DNA of 64,000 nt from Isoetes taiwanensis. Lineage: Eukaryota; Streptophyta; Lycopodiopsida; Isoetales; Isoetaceae. Location: positions 2,580,116-2,644,115 of the forward strand of contig JAJEKV010000100.1 in NCBI GenBank assembly GCA_021234155.1, written 5' to 3'. The position numbers and the translations under genes are program-made. The notes under the pieces were generated by a model, which saw only the letters and a program-made list of their open reading frames with translations, was not told where the DNA came from and searched no databases. Below are positions 47,304-59,350 of the stretch, in pieces; position 1 is the first letter of the stretch; each line of letters starts with the position of its first letter.

Positions 47304-47538
47304 AAGATAGATAGATAGATAGATAGTAGTTTTAACGTCACGCCACTAGGCAGCATCCAACTGGACATGTGACCACACACCACACTACATTGCTCGGTTG
47401 GGCCCTGCCCCCAACCACCTTACATTGCGTCTGTTGGGATTTGACCCCCAACAGTACCGAGTGCGATTCTGGGCGGCCTCGAACTCGAGACCACATTGCT
47501 AAGGAACTAGTGTGTTACCACTAGACCAAATGCCCAGA
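47304..47538 (-). mobile_element. tRNA-derived SINE (minus strand)
   Basis: On the minus strand it starts TCTGGGCATTTGGTCTAGTGG: box A is TGGTCTAGTGG (47,515-47,528 region) and box B is GAGTTCGAGGC (about 47,475-47,485). A tRNA-unrelated body of about 150 bp follows, ending TTAAAACTACTATC(TATC)n. It sits inside the 12.4-kb LTR element. The simple-repeat tail parallels the (AATAG)n and (AATGG)n tails elsewhere in the window. Confidence 0.75.
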
Positions 47539-48311
47539 CGCAAATACTCAGTAGCTTATATGAAAAGTCTGGTAGAACATAACATACAACGACAACTAGA
47601 TAGAGGTATTGGGGATTTTAAAGCATGGCCACTAGAGTCACAATAATGCATTATTTATTTGTTTTCAGGATGAAATATGATCTCTTTTGAAATATGACCC
47701 GAGTCTGAATGTGGTCAACGTCGATGCCAAATGCAGAAAAAGGGCATCATGGACGGGGGCATGGGATGACGTGACGGTGGTCACTATATACGGTGCTCGA
47801 TAATTATACGGCATGATTTAGAGCACAAAAATCGTAGAGCTTTGTCAATGGTGAAATTTAAAAAAATCCCAGACTGCAAAGTATTTTGGAACAATTCCAC
47901 CACACACATTTGGAGAGATGAAAGCTGCTCTAGAAAGTGAAGGTATGTATACCTGCAACAAACAAGGTAATTGCATTGCAGTAGGCTGGGCCAGATGGAA
48001 TTTAGCTCATGATTGGAAGAAATGGTCACCAACATCTACATGATATACCTTTTTGTTGTAACTTAGTCACTTAGAGTGCAATATTAAAGGTTGTGCAAAT
48101 TAGTTCACTTTGCGGAAGGCTTTTTCTCTTTTGTCTAGAACAATTCTTGGCTACCTCGTAGAATAAACATTTTAGAAGTTAGAATTTTCTCAGATGCTAA
48201 ACCTGCCTTATGCATTCCATCTAATGGTAAATATGCATTCCATCTAATGCAGGAGGTTGAACAAAATTAACCTCCATTTTAAAGGCACCCATAAAATTAA
48301 CTTATAGAGTA
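47539..48311. other. No gene recognised
   Basis: AT-rich interior of the LTR element; no domain is recognisable in any frame. Confidence 0.4.
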
Positions 48312-48339
48312 CTAGTAATGGTGCCCAGCGTTGCTGGGC
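48312..48339 (-). mobile_element. Helitron-like 3' terminus (probably minus strand)
   Basis: The perfect hairpin GCCCAGC-aac-GCTGGGC is followed on the minus strand by ACCATTA and CTAG, then T. This resembles Helitron ends of the GCAACGC...GGGC...CTAGT type. The plus-strand reading (ATAGG then CTAG, then A) fits less well. Confidence 0.45.
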
Positions 48340-49219
48340 ATAGGCTAGAAACTTGTAAATGTTTCCGCTTCAATGTTCACATCCATAAGTAACTGTTTGT
48401 AGTTCTAAAACCTCTGATGTAGACAAATACTCTCTAGACAAATAAACTTTGCCAACATGTATTTCCAAATAAAGCACAAACATGAAAGGGGCAAATGAAA
48501 ATCCATCAGGACATGACACTAATATGAGACATTCACCCTATGAGTTTTGATTATGTAACAGGTTACAATTATAGTCTCACATTATGAACATATTAATCTT
48601 CTAACAATTCCATTATGTATTACCGAAAGAGGGTTTTAAAGATGTTGAAAATTTTAGATTCTTCTTTGTCAAGGGGGTTTGTAAGGATATTGAAAAAACT
48701 AAGCTCTTTTTTGTTTGACAATATTTCTCTTAAGCTTGAAGGAAAGAGGTAGTTAAGAAATGTGTTGGGTCTATGAGACGAAACTGTACAATTACCAGTA
48801 TATATGTTGGAACTCATAGTAAGAATGTTATTTGTTCATTATAGTAACAATGTAGGAATGGTATAATAATAAATCAAGTGTATATGCATTGGCTTTCCAT
48901 TCAAGGGAAATTGTTGTGTTGTTTGACATCAATAGGTTCATTTTTTTCACAGAAAAATCAGCTTCTTCAATAAGAATTTGAGCACTCTGCTATGGAAATT
49001 ATGGGTGATATGTAGAGCTACCTAGCTGGTATCAAAACGTTGTTTGACAATGGATGTCATCAATCCTTCTTAGTCCTATAGTTTAAATTAAAATATGGTA
49101 CCCAAACTGGTGTAAACTGTTTCATTTTACTATAGGCCTGAACCTTGTTTGCATAAGCCAGCTTCTTTCCACCAGGATTGTGACATATGCCAAGCACATG
49201 CTATTTACAAAGGCACCCA

Positions 49220-49966
49220 TAATTACCTAGGGTCATTGAGTTGTTTGAGATGAAGTTGATCATCATCCGTGGTCCCATAGTGAGAAAGAAAAGCAGTTCT
49301 CATTTCTGACCAATCTTGTTTCCAGTGGCTTTTGTTGGACATGAGCCATTGATGAGGAGAGCCACGCAGGGTGGTGGAAAAGATGTGGAATTTCAGTTGA
49401 GGTTACGCATGACCATTTAGAACAGCTAGAGCCTCAAATTCTTCCATGTGGGCATGAGCACTTTGGTCTAAGGGTTTGCCTTTCGTGTTGCCAAAGGTGG
49501 GATAAGTCAGTTTAAGAGTCTGAAAGGTAGAGGTGAAAGTGCTTGGCTGGACAGGAACAATATAGTGATTATATTGAGGTGGAGTTGGAGGTGGCACGGT
49601 GCCTGAAGGACCCTGAGGAAGGGGTGACTGCGGTTGAGGTACAAAAGGTGCCTGAGCATTGGTTTTGAGGTCTGTAAGGTTGTAAACAGGAAGAGCGGTG
49701 GGAAATGTAGGGAAAGGAAATTCCTGGGTAGGCGCAAAAGAGACATGTGGATATCCCCGCCACCCGGGAGATGATGGTTGTGAAGGAAGAGGCGATGGCC
49801 CAAGAGTGATGGATGTAGGCATGTTCGTGGAGTATGAAAGTAAGGTTGAGAAGGTTGAGCCCGATAGGGCTCCCCGATAGTGATGAGGTGATCGAGGCCG
49901 TGGAGCAATGTTTGCATGCTTGGGGCGGGGAACCGGACGCAGACAGACACGAGGGGTGGGTGGCAC
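49220..49966 (-). pseudogene. gag remnant of the 12.4-kb LTR element
   Basis: A Pro/Ser-rich N-terminal part (for example FAPTQEFPFPTFPTALPVYN) leads to LKLTYPTFGNTKGKPLDQSA, EEFEALAVLNGHA, an in-frame TAA (49,400), then FSTTLRGSPHQWL and WSEMRTAFLSHYG. This is the Retrotrans_gag pattern (tLrG-a--W...W-e---aF---f) of Ty3-like capsids. The frame ends at about 49,220 without a zinc knuckle. It follows the 5' LTR by about 200 bp, the normal gag position. Confidence 0.75.
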
Positions 49967-50162
49967 CGACCGAGCCCTAGACCGAATGTGGCCTCCCCAA
50001 TGTCATAAGCAAATCCATACATGTCGCGAACAGTTTCCCTTCGATGATGGCGCCCAAGCGAGATGCCGCCTGGGAAATGAGTTCTTCCGGGCGTGAAGTT
50101 GCGACGCACATGGCAAATGTAAGAAAGTAAGATCGAATCGCAGACCAGCGCAAATGCGGCGG

Positions 50163-50750
50163 TGTTTGGGGTCCGGGTTCGGGAACTCGAAGACACCCTC
50201 TGTGAGGACCCGTGGATCTAACAGAGAATCCGGGGGACTATGTCACGCGGGATTTGCAAGAAGAGAACAAGAAGAAGAAAACAGAACCAAGAGAACAAAG
50301 AGAGGAAAATGATAAGCTTCCTTGATATCAATGATGAACATACATGAGCTCTCGCAATCGAGAGAAAACTGAGAAGAGACAAGACTCAAAACTCATCTAG
50401 CACTCATGTGCTAGCTCTACTCATATATATAGTACAATGGCCTTTGGCCCAATATAGGCACTCTGACTGATCTCGGTGCCGACTCCTGGAAGGAGGCCTG
50501 ATTTGCAGGAATGCTGGCGGTGCCTCTTGAAGTGCCTAGAATCACGCTGACGCTGACGCGGGTGGTGACGGGCCATCACTTGTCTGAGCGGCGCCTCTTG
50601 GTATCAGACCCAGGCTTTGACTGCGTGGTCTGCTGCTTGGTCTTCTGCTGGGCCTTTGACGACTGACCCGTGGTTGACTGTGGATCCTCGTTCTTGACCT
50701 GGTCCATTGTATGCATGAATAGTCCTGTACCAGGAGGCACAGGACTAACA
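50163..50750 (-). repeat. 5' LTR of the 12.4-kb element
   Basis: Direct copy of 38,351-38,948, ending GCACAGGACTAACA. A TATATATA box at about 50,424-50,433 faces the gag remnant when read on the minus strand. Confidence 0.92.
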
Positions 50751-53700
50751 GCTAGAAAGCAGGATGAGATGATTAATTACCTTGAATACACTTGGTGGTT
50801 TTCTTTATAGGTACCAATGTTCATGCCAAATAGATGAATAGGCAAGTAGAGTGAAAAAAGCACAGCATTGAAGGGCAAACATAGGGCCATAAACTAGGTG
50901 AGAAGATTGACAGATAGCTCCAAGGTAAGTGATAGCCGAATTGGATCAAACATCACTTATTGAAAGGAATAGAAAGATTCCCTCAAAAAAGGTAATACAG
51001 AGAGGAGACGATTGAGAAACATAGGGGGATGAAGCAATATTGTTATTTAGAGTGGGATCAATGCGGAAGGCAAGACGAAAAAGCAGCACAAACTGAAAAG
51101 ATGAAATGCATGACACCATCCAAAACAAATGCAACAAATCTAAAAACACACCTAAAGTTAAAGATTTTCCAGTGACATGATGCATTAGGAAAAAGACAGA
51201 AAGGGATATCCTACAGGGGCAAAAATGTAAGCCATCATGGAAAATAATGATGGAACCTAAGGAAATTATGTGACGAAGAAATGACTTGGAACTGGAGTGA
51301 TTTGGTAGGGGATGACAAAGAACAAAGGATGCCAACAACATATGAGGAGCAACCAATACCTTGTGTGCGCCAAAGATGAAATAGCACCTGAATGAGATTG
51401 GTGAACCCAAAGGGAGCTGAGGCGAGACAACAGGTGAGAATATTGAATGTGAAAAAGCCATCGAATACAAAACCTAGCAAGAAACAGTGGGAGGGGAGAT
51501 GGAGGCATAATGATACCAGACTCCTTAAAGACGATGTGAACCAACCATGATTAACAAATAAGAAAGCTGAGACTAAGGGGCAAAATGGAATGTGTAAAGG
51601 CAAGCAGACACGAGCACAAACAACAAATTACGACTACAATAAAGAGCACATGAACAAGAAAACAGAAGAATCAATGTACCAACAAACTACAGTGAAAACC
51701 ATAACGACAACATACAAGACAATCCTGGATTAATGAGGCAATATAGAGGACTCGAATCCCAAGAAATTAAATGGAACTATCTGGCATAGATGGAAGATGG
51801 CATGGAGGGACTAGAGACTGAAGGGAATAGCTCGATGAACAATAACAAACTGAATGAACGACTAAACAATACTAGATAGAACGTACCCGATAGGGGCATA
51901 GAAACTTGCTGCCGAACCTGGAAGGGTAAGAGGAACAAACTCGCAATTGGACAAATGAACAAATTAAGAATCCTACGAGAAACAAGCTCCAAGAATATGA
52001 AACAGACATATGTGGCAATTCCGATGAGAAGAGTGGTGTAATACGCTATAGTGGGCAAGCAACTAAAGGAGCAGAGATGCTTGAGGCAGAAAGCAAGGCG
52101 AAACATAGAGCTAGGAAATAAATAGAACAAGATGACACAATCAGAAATAGACACAGAGGGCCTAGCAGACTAAAGAGAATAACATGATGAACAACATCAA
52201 CTGAGTGAAAAGACTAGAGCAATAACACCAAATGACACAAAGGGCACTACAAGGTTTAAATAGACAAACAACACCAAGGGACGAAGAAACTCATCAAGAA
52301 GCCAAGTCTAGGTTGAACACGGCCACAAAATAGGCGCAACCTATAGCCAATACTAAGGACACAAAAGCCATGCCAAAAATTCTAATATGCTGCAATAACC
52401 AACGACATGAAAGAAAATATCACATAATTGAACAACTTATAGGATGCTTGGTAAAGAATAGAGGTCAGACAATGGACAGCTAAACAGTAAGACTAAGATG
52501 CTAAACGACATTCTCGAGAAGGTACCAATGTTCATGAGTTGATTAAAGGAACTTAGGGAACTTCGGTCTTGGCTATGTTGCAATCGTCTTCTTTCCTCCC
52601 AGTGGCCTCCCATAGCCCTAGATTGTGTTCAGGTTTTAGAGGATTCATCTTTCTGTCGAATGTTAATATTTATGTATAAGGACCTATCTCTAGAATGCTA
52701 TAGTTCTCTTCTTATATAGAAGAGAACCATCATTCTAGGGAAAGGGACGCCAATTTTGGCGCCAACTCTACTTTTAGATCCAGTCTTCATATGGCTTAGG
52801 CCTTCTATGACGCATGACTTTTTTGGCTTATTCTCCAATAAAAGCTCTATTGTTCTTGCATTCCTCATTGGTGTTTCCTCTGAGCTGAATTTGTATTGTT
52901 GTATGGAGTTTTCTCCCCTCCCCCCTCTTGTTCTGGTTGGATAGCATTGTGTCGGTCTTGGGGTTCTCACCCGTTGGTCCTTTTTGCGGCATAGTCCTTT
53001 TGTACTTGGTCACATGTGAACTATTGACCATATGATTACTATTACTATCAAGTTGATTTTCAGTTGGCCAATTATCCCCTGCATTTTTTTCCAGTGTACC
53101 ACTTGTCACTTCTGAAGGGCACCAAGGGGAAGGCCCCTTCGGACGAGCCTGTATATATATTAGAATTCTCGAACTCGGCGTAGCCCTGTGGCTTCCGAGG
53201 AAACCTCATGGTTTGTTTTCCCATAGTGATGCTGTGATTCCTTTATTCCCAATCTCGGTGTAGCCCTTTGACTTTTGAGGATCTTCTTGGATGGTTTCTC
53301 ATTTTGGATACTAGGATTCTTGTACTTCTGACCCATCTTGATAGTCCCCAGACACTTGGCCCGTGGGTGGCTCCTAACCCTTACACATTGAACTATTAGC
53401 ATGTTGTTGACTTTTTTTTGCAGTTTTTTGGAGCTTTGACCTCATTGGCGTCATGGAGTGGCGAGATGCCAAGGCGGGCGTGTGAAGTTGAGGTGGAAAC
53501 CTTGGCAAGACATGTTTGAGTTGCAGCTTGAATGGTCTTAGTGAGACTTTGTTGGGGTGCAGATTCGACGAGTAGTATTTTTGAGGTTGCGATTTAGGCA
53601 GTGCGACATCAATCTTTTGGCCTTCTTCTAGCTTGACATTTTACTGGCGGCCTAGCTCACTACGAACAATTTTGTGTCACCCCCGGATTTAATTGGATGG

Positions 53701-54289
53701 CTAGGCATGCTATTGTTTTTTACTCATTTGGAGTTCATTATTGTGTACCCCTATGAGTCCTTGTACTCATTCATTCAGCTCAATGGAACACCACTTCGCT
53801 TCGAATATTGATATTTATTCATAAGGACCTTTCACTAGAATAAGATATAGGCTGTACCTTTGTTTTTAAAGGTCTTATTGTAATCTATTTACGCATATAT
53901 AATTCTTTATCCTGATTCTTTTGTGCCTTAATAATTCTGTGACACTTACACAGTCTTTTTTCCATGATTTTTAGGTAAATTTTTCTTGCATACACAGTCT
54001 TTTTCATAAGTACAATCTATCAACATGATTTTCAGATGAATTTTTTTGTATAGAGACAACTTGCCAAATTATTTTGGCGAATCTGTGGAGGCCTTGTGCT
54101 TGGGGCTTCTGTATTTGGGGAGGTCACAAGCGTTGCGCTTTCTGCCCACATAAATATGACTGAATTGATGACGTGGTCTCTAAAATCCTTCAAGGATCAA
54201 TTTTTCCTTTACAACTACCTTTATTCCTTTGATAATGGAAGGCTTTGGGTCTTAAAAAAAGCTAAAGTTGGAAGTGTTAAGATAATATT
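50751..54289. other. No gene recognised; strand-biased composition
   Basis: From about 50,820 to 52,540 the plus strand is strikingly rich in A and G, so the minus strand shows long pyrimidine-rich frames (for example 174 codons at 50,946-51,470) that look like composition artefacts. A hairpin TCTAGAATG...GTTCTCTTCTTATATAGAAG lies at 52,691-52,739. A two-unit degenerate repeat (CTCGGyGTAGCCCTktGrCTT) occurs at 53,170 and 53,252. Confidence 0.5.
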
Positions 54290-55885
54290 TGTGACGTCCC
54301 CTACTCAGATACAGTGCACTCACCGTATAGAAACAGGAGTTCATCCCCCATACCAGCTCCATGCTGATACAGGGCCCTCCACGTGTCACTGCAACCTTGA
54401 TGAGTTTCAGTGGGAAGAATGAAGGGGTCATTTTACCCTGTCTCCCTTCATGACCTACATAGCTGCGGAAGCATAAACATACATCTCAGTATACATACAT
54501 CAATATCACATGACCATCACGAAGGATGGCTCACCACATACCTGCATAGACAAAGATCAGCACATCACATAGGGAGAATCTACCCAAGGCTTAGACTCGA
54601 GAGGGATGACTAACGGCTTGGGCCTCCAGAAGTCATTGCAGACAGAATTCATGGCAATGGATTTGGCTGGCAATAGAACATGGCTTGGGGTAGTCCACTC
54701 CATCCGCCCCTCCTGTGCACACTTTGCAGAGTAGGTTGAAAAGTGGTGGGACCCGACTGTAGCCCGCCGGATGCATAGCCAAAGGGGCTATTCCTGGATT
54801 GCATCTCCCCAGTTCCGATGGGGCAGGTAGGGATTGCTCCCACCAGAGGTTAGCATGCTGACTCAAGGTGACTAGAGGGCCACTGCCCGTACTCAACTGA
54901 ACTCCATGGAAGGTGTCCACCACCCCAAGAGTGTCGAACCCAATGCAAAGCCCGCACACAGTGGCAGAGCATTAGGCCTAGTCAGTATAGTCCCCGATAG
55001 GCTTTACTACCAGAGGGACGTGATCATGAGTTAGGACATGTAGCTCCTTGTAAGCCAGTCTGGCCCCTTCACCCACAACTAGGTGTGGTTCTTGTATACA
55101 GGCCGAATTTAATAGTGCATTAAAGAGGGTTGGCTAGGAGCATCATATTACTAGGCTTTTAAGGCCTCTACCCCCCTTCCCAATACAATGAGTCCACAGA
55201 GATCATCATCACATACATATCATAGAAGAACTAAAGAATGAGATTTAATCTAAATCACAGAGTTAGGTTCTTTAGTTAAGGCTTGGTATCTAGAGATCTA
55301 GATGGCTGCTATGGGCAAATCAATAGGCTAAACCTACTTACTCTATGTCTGGGAGGTGGTTTAGACTATTGAATTGACAAAATACCTGATCCCTGGCTTG
55401 CTCCTCCTGCTCTGAACTCGACCATGCTGCAGAACTGCTAGAAGATGAAGTTAGAAAGGGAAGCTGATGAGCTAGACTGGTCAGACAGACTTTGGGAGGC
55501 GAGATTGGCTCTTGGATCAAGCAAAACAGAGCCCTAGAAGGCTGTGGACGAAAATAGAAAGTTAGGGTTTCCTATACTTATATAGACTAAGGGTTAGGTC
55601 TAGGGTTTCCCATTATCCCTTGAGCATGTGGGATAAATGGTGTGGCCCACTTGCCTTTATTAACTAAGTGGCATAAAGTGTACACATGGGTAAGTGTGTA
55701 CACATGGATAAATGTGCATATGAATAAATGTGCATATAAATAAATGTACACACCTTGCAAGTTGCCCTCTAGGGTGCTACTTGCTTGGCTACACGTCGGC
55801 GTACACGTCAATCGGGATGGCGTGTACGCGTGACGAGGCAGTACAGTATACGTCCTGGGACCGTATACTGTGCTGGAACATCACA
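54290..55885 (-). repeat. 3' LTR of the chromovirus, 1.6 kb
   Basis: The minus strand starts TGTGATGTTCCAGCACAG right after the purine tract AAGGTGGGGAGAA. It ends GTAGGGGACGTCACA, so the ends TGTGA and TCACA are inverted copies. A TATA box (TATATAAG, plus positions 55,577-55,584) faces into the element. An AT/GT-rich repeat (gtgtacacatgg, aataaatgtgcata) lies at 55,675-55,755. The LTR is assigned from one copy only, with no partner in the window. Confidence 0.7.
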
Positions 55886-56734
55886 TTCTCCCCACCTTGA
55901 AATGATGTTGTCCGCAGCATCGTGGGTCTCCCCACCTTGGGATCTTCTTGTCCTGCAACCAACTTGATGCATACACTTTATTACTATTACACTTGCACAA
56001 TTATTAGAATCACCCTAAGGTAGTATTTTAAAACATTATTACGCCTTTAAATCATCCAATAACTTATCAATTCATAACTCCATTAAAACAAGGTACTTAT
56101 TAACCTTAGTTAACACAACATTTAAGTTTATCAAAATTTAACAATTCCATATACAATTATCCTTCGAGGTACTCTTCATTCCTTGCAACACATTCCAACA
56201 AAATTTGTGTTGCAAGTCTTCGTAGCTCGACCTCCTTGCCCTCCGGAGCGCTCTATTGGCCTACAGGTCGACACTACGTTAGTATCATTTTAATTATTAA
56301 TAGAATTATGGTTATAAGGTAACCACCCATCTAATTAACTAAATAGATGCATGACTAATCGGCGTAGGAAGAGGATGCTTCTTCTATCGTGGCCGTGGAG
56401 ACAGCGCCCTATAATGCCTAGGATGACACTCATGCCTACACCTTTAGTTGCCCTGAGCGTGAAGGTGGCGTCCTTCCCGTAGGCATTGACTAGAGGTGCT
56501 TTCCTATCAATGCATTCCTGAATGGCCTCTTATCTCTCGAGATCATCTACTTCCGTGGGACGGAAGTAGACTTTTTAATCTACCTTCCAACTCATTCAAG
56601 CAAAACTGTGGTCATGCCTACAATGACATTACACCACGTCCTAGAGATCACCGTAGTGGTCCCATCATCGGTACACAAATCGACATGCCTGAGCCGATTT
56701 CTTCGGAGATGACCTTGCTGTCCCATTGCTCCAT
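55886..56734 (-). other. 3' untranslated part of the chromovirus with polypurine tract
   Basis: Two related purine-rich motifs, AAGGTGGGGAGA (55,887-55,900) and CCCAAGGTGGGGAGACC (about 55,926-55,941), lie beside the LTR. The nearer one is the likely plus-strand primer. No protein was recognised between here and the chromodomain. Confidence 0.55.
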
Positions 56735-56880
56735 AAACTGTGGGTACTGCTTTATTAGATCCTTCTTAAGTACCCATGTCGCGTCTTCCACCGGCAAGTG
56801 TTTTCACTTGACCAAATATTGGAGAAACTCTGATCTCCTTGTTTTCTTGAAGGCTTTATCAAGAATCAATTCTAGAACTA
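56735..56880 (-). pseudogene. Chromodomain of the chromovirus integrase
   Basis: LELILDKAFKKTRRSEFLQYLVK, a TGA where the family has the conserved Trp (56,804), then KHLPVEDATWVLKKDLI. The Tyr/Leu-Val-Lys-(Trp)-Lys and Ala-Thr-Trp positions are those of the chromo fold that directs integration in this lineage. Confidence 0.8.
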
Positions 56881-57896
56881 TCTCTAGGTGCTCTTCTGTC
56901 ATTTCTAACAACGTTGGAGTGTCCAAGACTTCTTCTAGATTTGGAGTATGCTTCTTCAACAAACTCACGTGGAAGACTTTATGAATCTTTAGGTGTGCTG
57001 GCAGCTCTAACTTGTAGGATTGGTTACCTAGTCTCTTTGCTATTCTGAAAGGTCCAGCCCACCTTGGAGCAAGCTTCTTACAATTTTCGATGCGGAGCTT
57101 CGCCTGCTTCACTTTGATCTTGAGCCAAACGTTGTCGCCAACCCGGAATTCTCTTATCGTCCGATGCTTGTCGGCAACGCTCTTTTGTCGACCCCTTGCC
57201 GCAAGAAGATATCCTCGGACCTCTTCTACTAGCTGCTGCATGTCGGCCAACATTTGCTGCGAAACCTCTACTTTTGATACAGGATTGTGCCAAGTGTCTG
57301 GAGTTAGACATTGGTAGCCATAGTTGATCATGAACAACGACATCTGGGATGATTCTTGCTTGGTGCTATTATAAGCGAACTCCACCAAGTGAATATACTC
57401 TTCTCACATATACTCTGCTTGTTCCAGACATAGTTTCGTAGCATATCTTCCAAAATTCTGTTGGTCCGCTCTGTTTGCCCATCCGTCTGAGGATGATAGG
57501 CCGTGCTCATGGACAGCTTCGTCTGAATCGTCGCAAAAAGATCTTGCCAAAAGGCATTCATGAACTTCGCGGGTCTCTGTCGGAGATGATCTCTCTCGGC
57601 ATGCCATGGAGCCTGAAGATTTCCTTGGTGAAGAGAGCCGCCGTATCCACGGTTGTGTCGGTAGTCCTGCAAGGCACGAAGTGTGCCATCTTCGACAACT
57701 TGTCGACCACAACCATCAAGGCATCTTTTCCTCTTACTGTCCTCGGCAGCCCTGTTATGACGTCCATACTAATGACTTCCCACTTAGCGTTTGGCACCGC
57801 TAATGGTTCCAATGCCCCTGGAATTTGAAGCTGCTCTGCCTTCGTCTGCTGACACAGCTGACACTCTTTGATGTACCGAGCCACCTGCTTCTTCAT
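56881..57896 (-). pseudogene. Integrase of the chromovirus
   Basis: The Cys half of the zinc finger (YIKECQLCQQTK) is present, but the upstream His half is deleted. Catalytic positions are visible: SMDVITGLP (Asp), REIISDRDPR (Asp) and HPQTDGQTERTNRILEDML (Glu). There is a frameshift after DRDPR (about 57,560) and another near 57,400. The C-terminal part MVEFAYNSTKQESSQMS...VGDNVWLKIK...KLAPRWAGPFRI is the usual GPY-type region before the chromodomain. Confidence 0.88.
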
Positions 57897-58549
57897 CCCT
57901 GACCAATAGTGGTGAGCGTCGAAATTGCATTGCAGTGGACTCTTGTTGTCAGAGGATGCCTTGAAAGCGCATCTGCTACCACATTGAGCTTCCCCGGCTT
58001 ATAAACTATCTCAAAGTCATATTCTTTGAGGAACTCCATCCACCTTCGCTGCCTCAGGTTGAGATGTGGTTGCGTGAACATGTATTGGAGGCTCTGATGA
58101 TCCGTGTCCAACCGGAACTTCCTTCCCAATAGGTAGTGCCTCCAAATTCTTAGTGCTCTGACAACTGCAAGCAACTCTTGATCATGAGTCAGGTAGCGCG
58201 TTTCGGCGTCGTTCATCTTTCGAGAGTCATAAGCCACTACTCGCTCTTCCTGCATCAGCACTACACCTGTGGCAATCTTACTTGCATCCGTTGCCACAAG
58301 TTTGTCCTTCTCTGGGTCTGGCAAGGTCAAGACGGGGGCGGTTGTCAAAGCTTCCTTCAACATCTCGAATCCTGCTTGGGCTTTCTTCTGCCAATGATCT
58401 GCCCAATCCTTTACTTTTTCCGCCCTCGTCAAATCTGTTAGCAGGGCCGCTATCTTTGCAAAGTTCTTCACGAACTTCCTGTAGTACCCTGTTAGGCCAA
58501 GAAAGCTTCTGACCTCGTGGATGTTCTTCGGCGAAAATGACTGCTTCAA
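57897..58549 (-). pseudogene. RNase H and RT connection of the chromovirus
   Basis: [20 protein letters not shown] (connection) leads to [53 protein letters not shown] and FRLDTDHQSLQYMF, the Asp, Glu and Asp of RNase H. The segment ends KPGKLNVVADALSRHP. Sequence between here and the integrase finger is shortened, and a frameshift separates it from reverse transcriptase near 58,550. Confidence 0.88.
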
Positions 58550-58559
58550 TCTTGACAGG

Positions 58560-59350
58560 ATCCGTCGAAATCCCCTCTGATGAGATCACATGATCCAGGT
58601 ATTCCACCCTCTCCGTTGCGAAGTGGCACTTCGATAACTTAGCGTACAACTGGTGGCTCCTTAGCTTCTCGAGCACTTTCCTTAGGTGTTGTACGTGTTC
58701 TTCCAGGGATCTGCTATACACCAGAATATCATCAAAGAATACTATCACAAAAGTATCCAAAAACTCCCTGAAGATGTCGTTCATAAGCCTCATGAACGTT
58801 GCTGGGGCGTTTGACAAGCCAAACGGCATTACTGTGAACTTGTAATGCCCATACCTGGTCCTGAATGCTGTTTTGTGGACGTCTTCTTCCTTGATCCTGA
58901 TCTGATGGTACCCCGACCTCCGATCTGGGGAGTACATACTTATTCTTGATGGTGTGCTTGTTCAACTGCCTGTAATCTATGCACATCCTCAAGCTGCCAT
59001 CCTTCTTCTTCACAAAAAGAATGGGTGCCCCAAATGGTGAGACGCTAGGTTTAATGAACCCTAGGTCTAGCAACTCCTGCAATTGCTTCTTCAACTCGGT
59101 CAGCTCTTGCGTCGTCATCCTATACGGAGCCTTGCTCGTCGGCTTCGTACCTGGTTCGAGTGCTATCTCACACTCGACTCCCCTGTAAGGAGGAAGCTGC
59201 TTGATCTCGTCTGGAAAGAGATCATGGAACTCCTTGATCAACTTAGCTATCTGCTTTGGCAACTTGTTGAGCCCCTTATCTTCCTTGCTTTCTTCTAACC
59301 CGGGCTCTTCGATCTGAAGCTTGAAGATATAGGCTATCTGCTCGCTCCTT
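58560..59350 (-). pseudogene. Reverse transcriptase of the chromovirus
   Basis: [40 protein letters not shown] and [17 protein letters not shown] are intact. A deletion of about 20 codons near 58,925 then removes the start of the palm motif that normally ends in ID(L)RSGYHQ, and the frame shifts. Next come [35 protein letters not shown] and [14 protein letters not shown], whose Phe-Asp-Asp is the polymerase active site. Confidence 0.9.

Larger units (their letters stand above)
38351..50750 (-). mobile_element. 12.4-kb LTR retrotransposon without recognisable pol (minus strand)
   Basis: Direct repeats of about 590 bp (38,351-38,948 and 50,163-50,750) begin TGTTT on the plus strand and end AACA, so they have TG...CA ends. 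A purine run (GGTGGGGGGGAG on the minus strand) abuts the left LTR, which makes it the 3' LTR and sets minus-strand orientation. The flanks GCTGG and GCTAG are a candidate 5-bp target duplication with one mismatch. A gag remnant follows the 5' LTR, but I found no protease, reverse transcriptase or integrase. The interior carries a long coiled-coil ORF, minisatellites, a CACTA end and a SINE. The 5' primer-binding site was not identifiable. Confidence 0.88.

Noticed and set aside
47475..47538. Possible tRNA gene
   Set aside because: A and B boxes are present, but the 3' half does not fold into an acceptor and T arm and is fused to a SINE body with a (TATC)n tail.
49507..50196. 229-codon minus-strand frame
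   Set aside because: It starts inside the LTR and reads gag in the wrong frame; the 49,403-49,966 frame carries the capsid motif.
50946..52154. Long minus-strand hydrophobic frames (174 and 125 codons) that look like membrane proteins
   Set aside because: They arise from the strong purine bias of the plus strand, which yields Phe/Leu/Ser-rich translations; no motif or start context.
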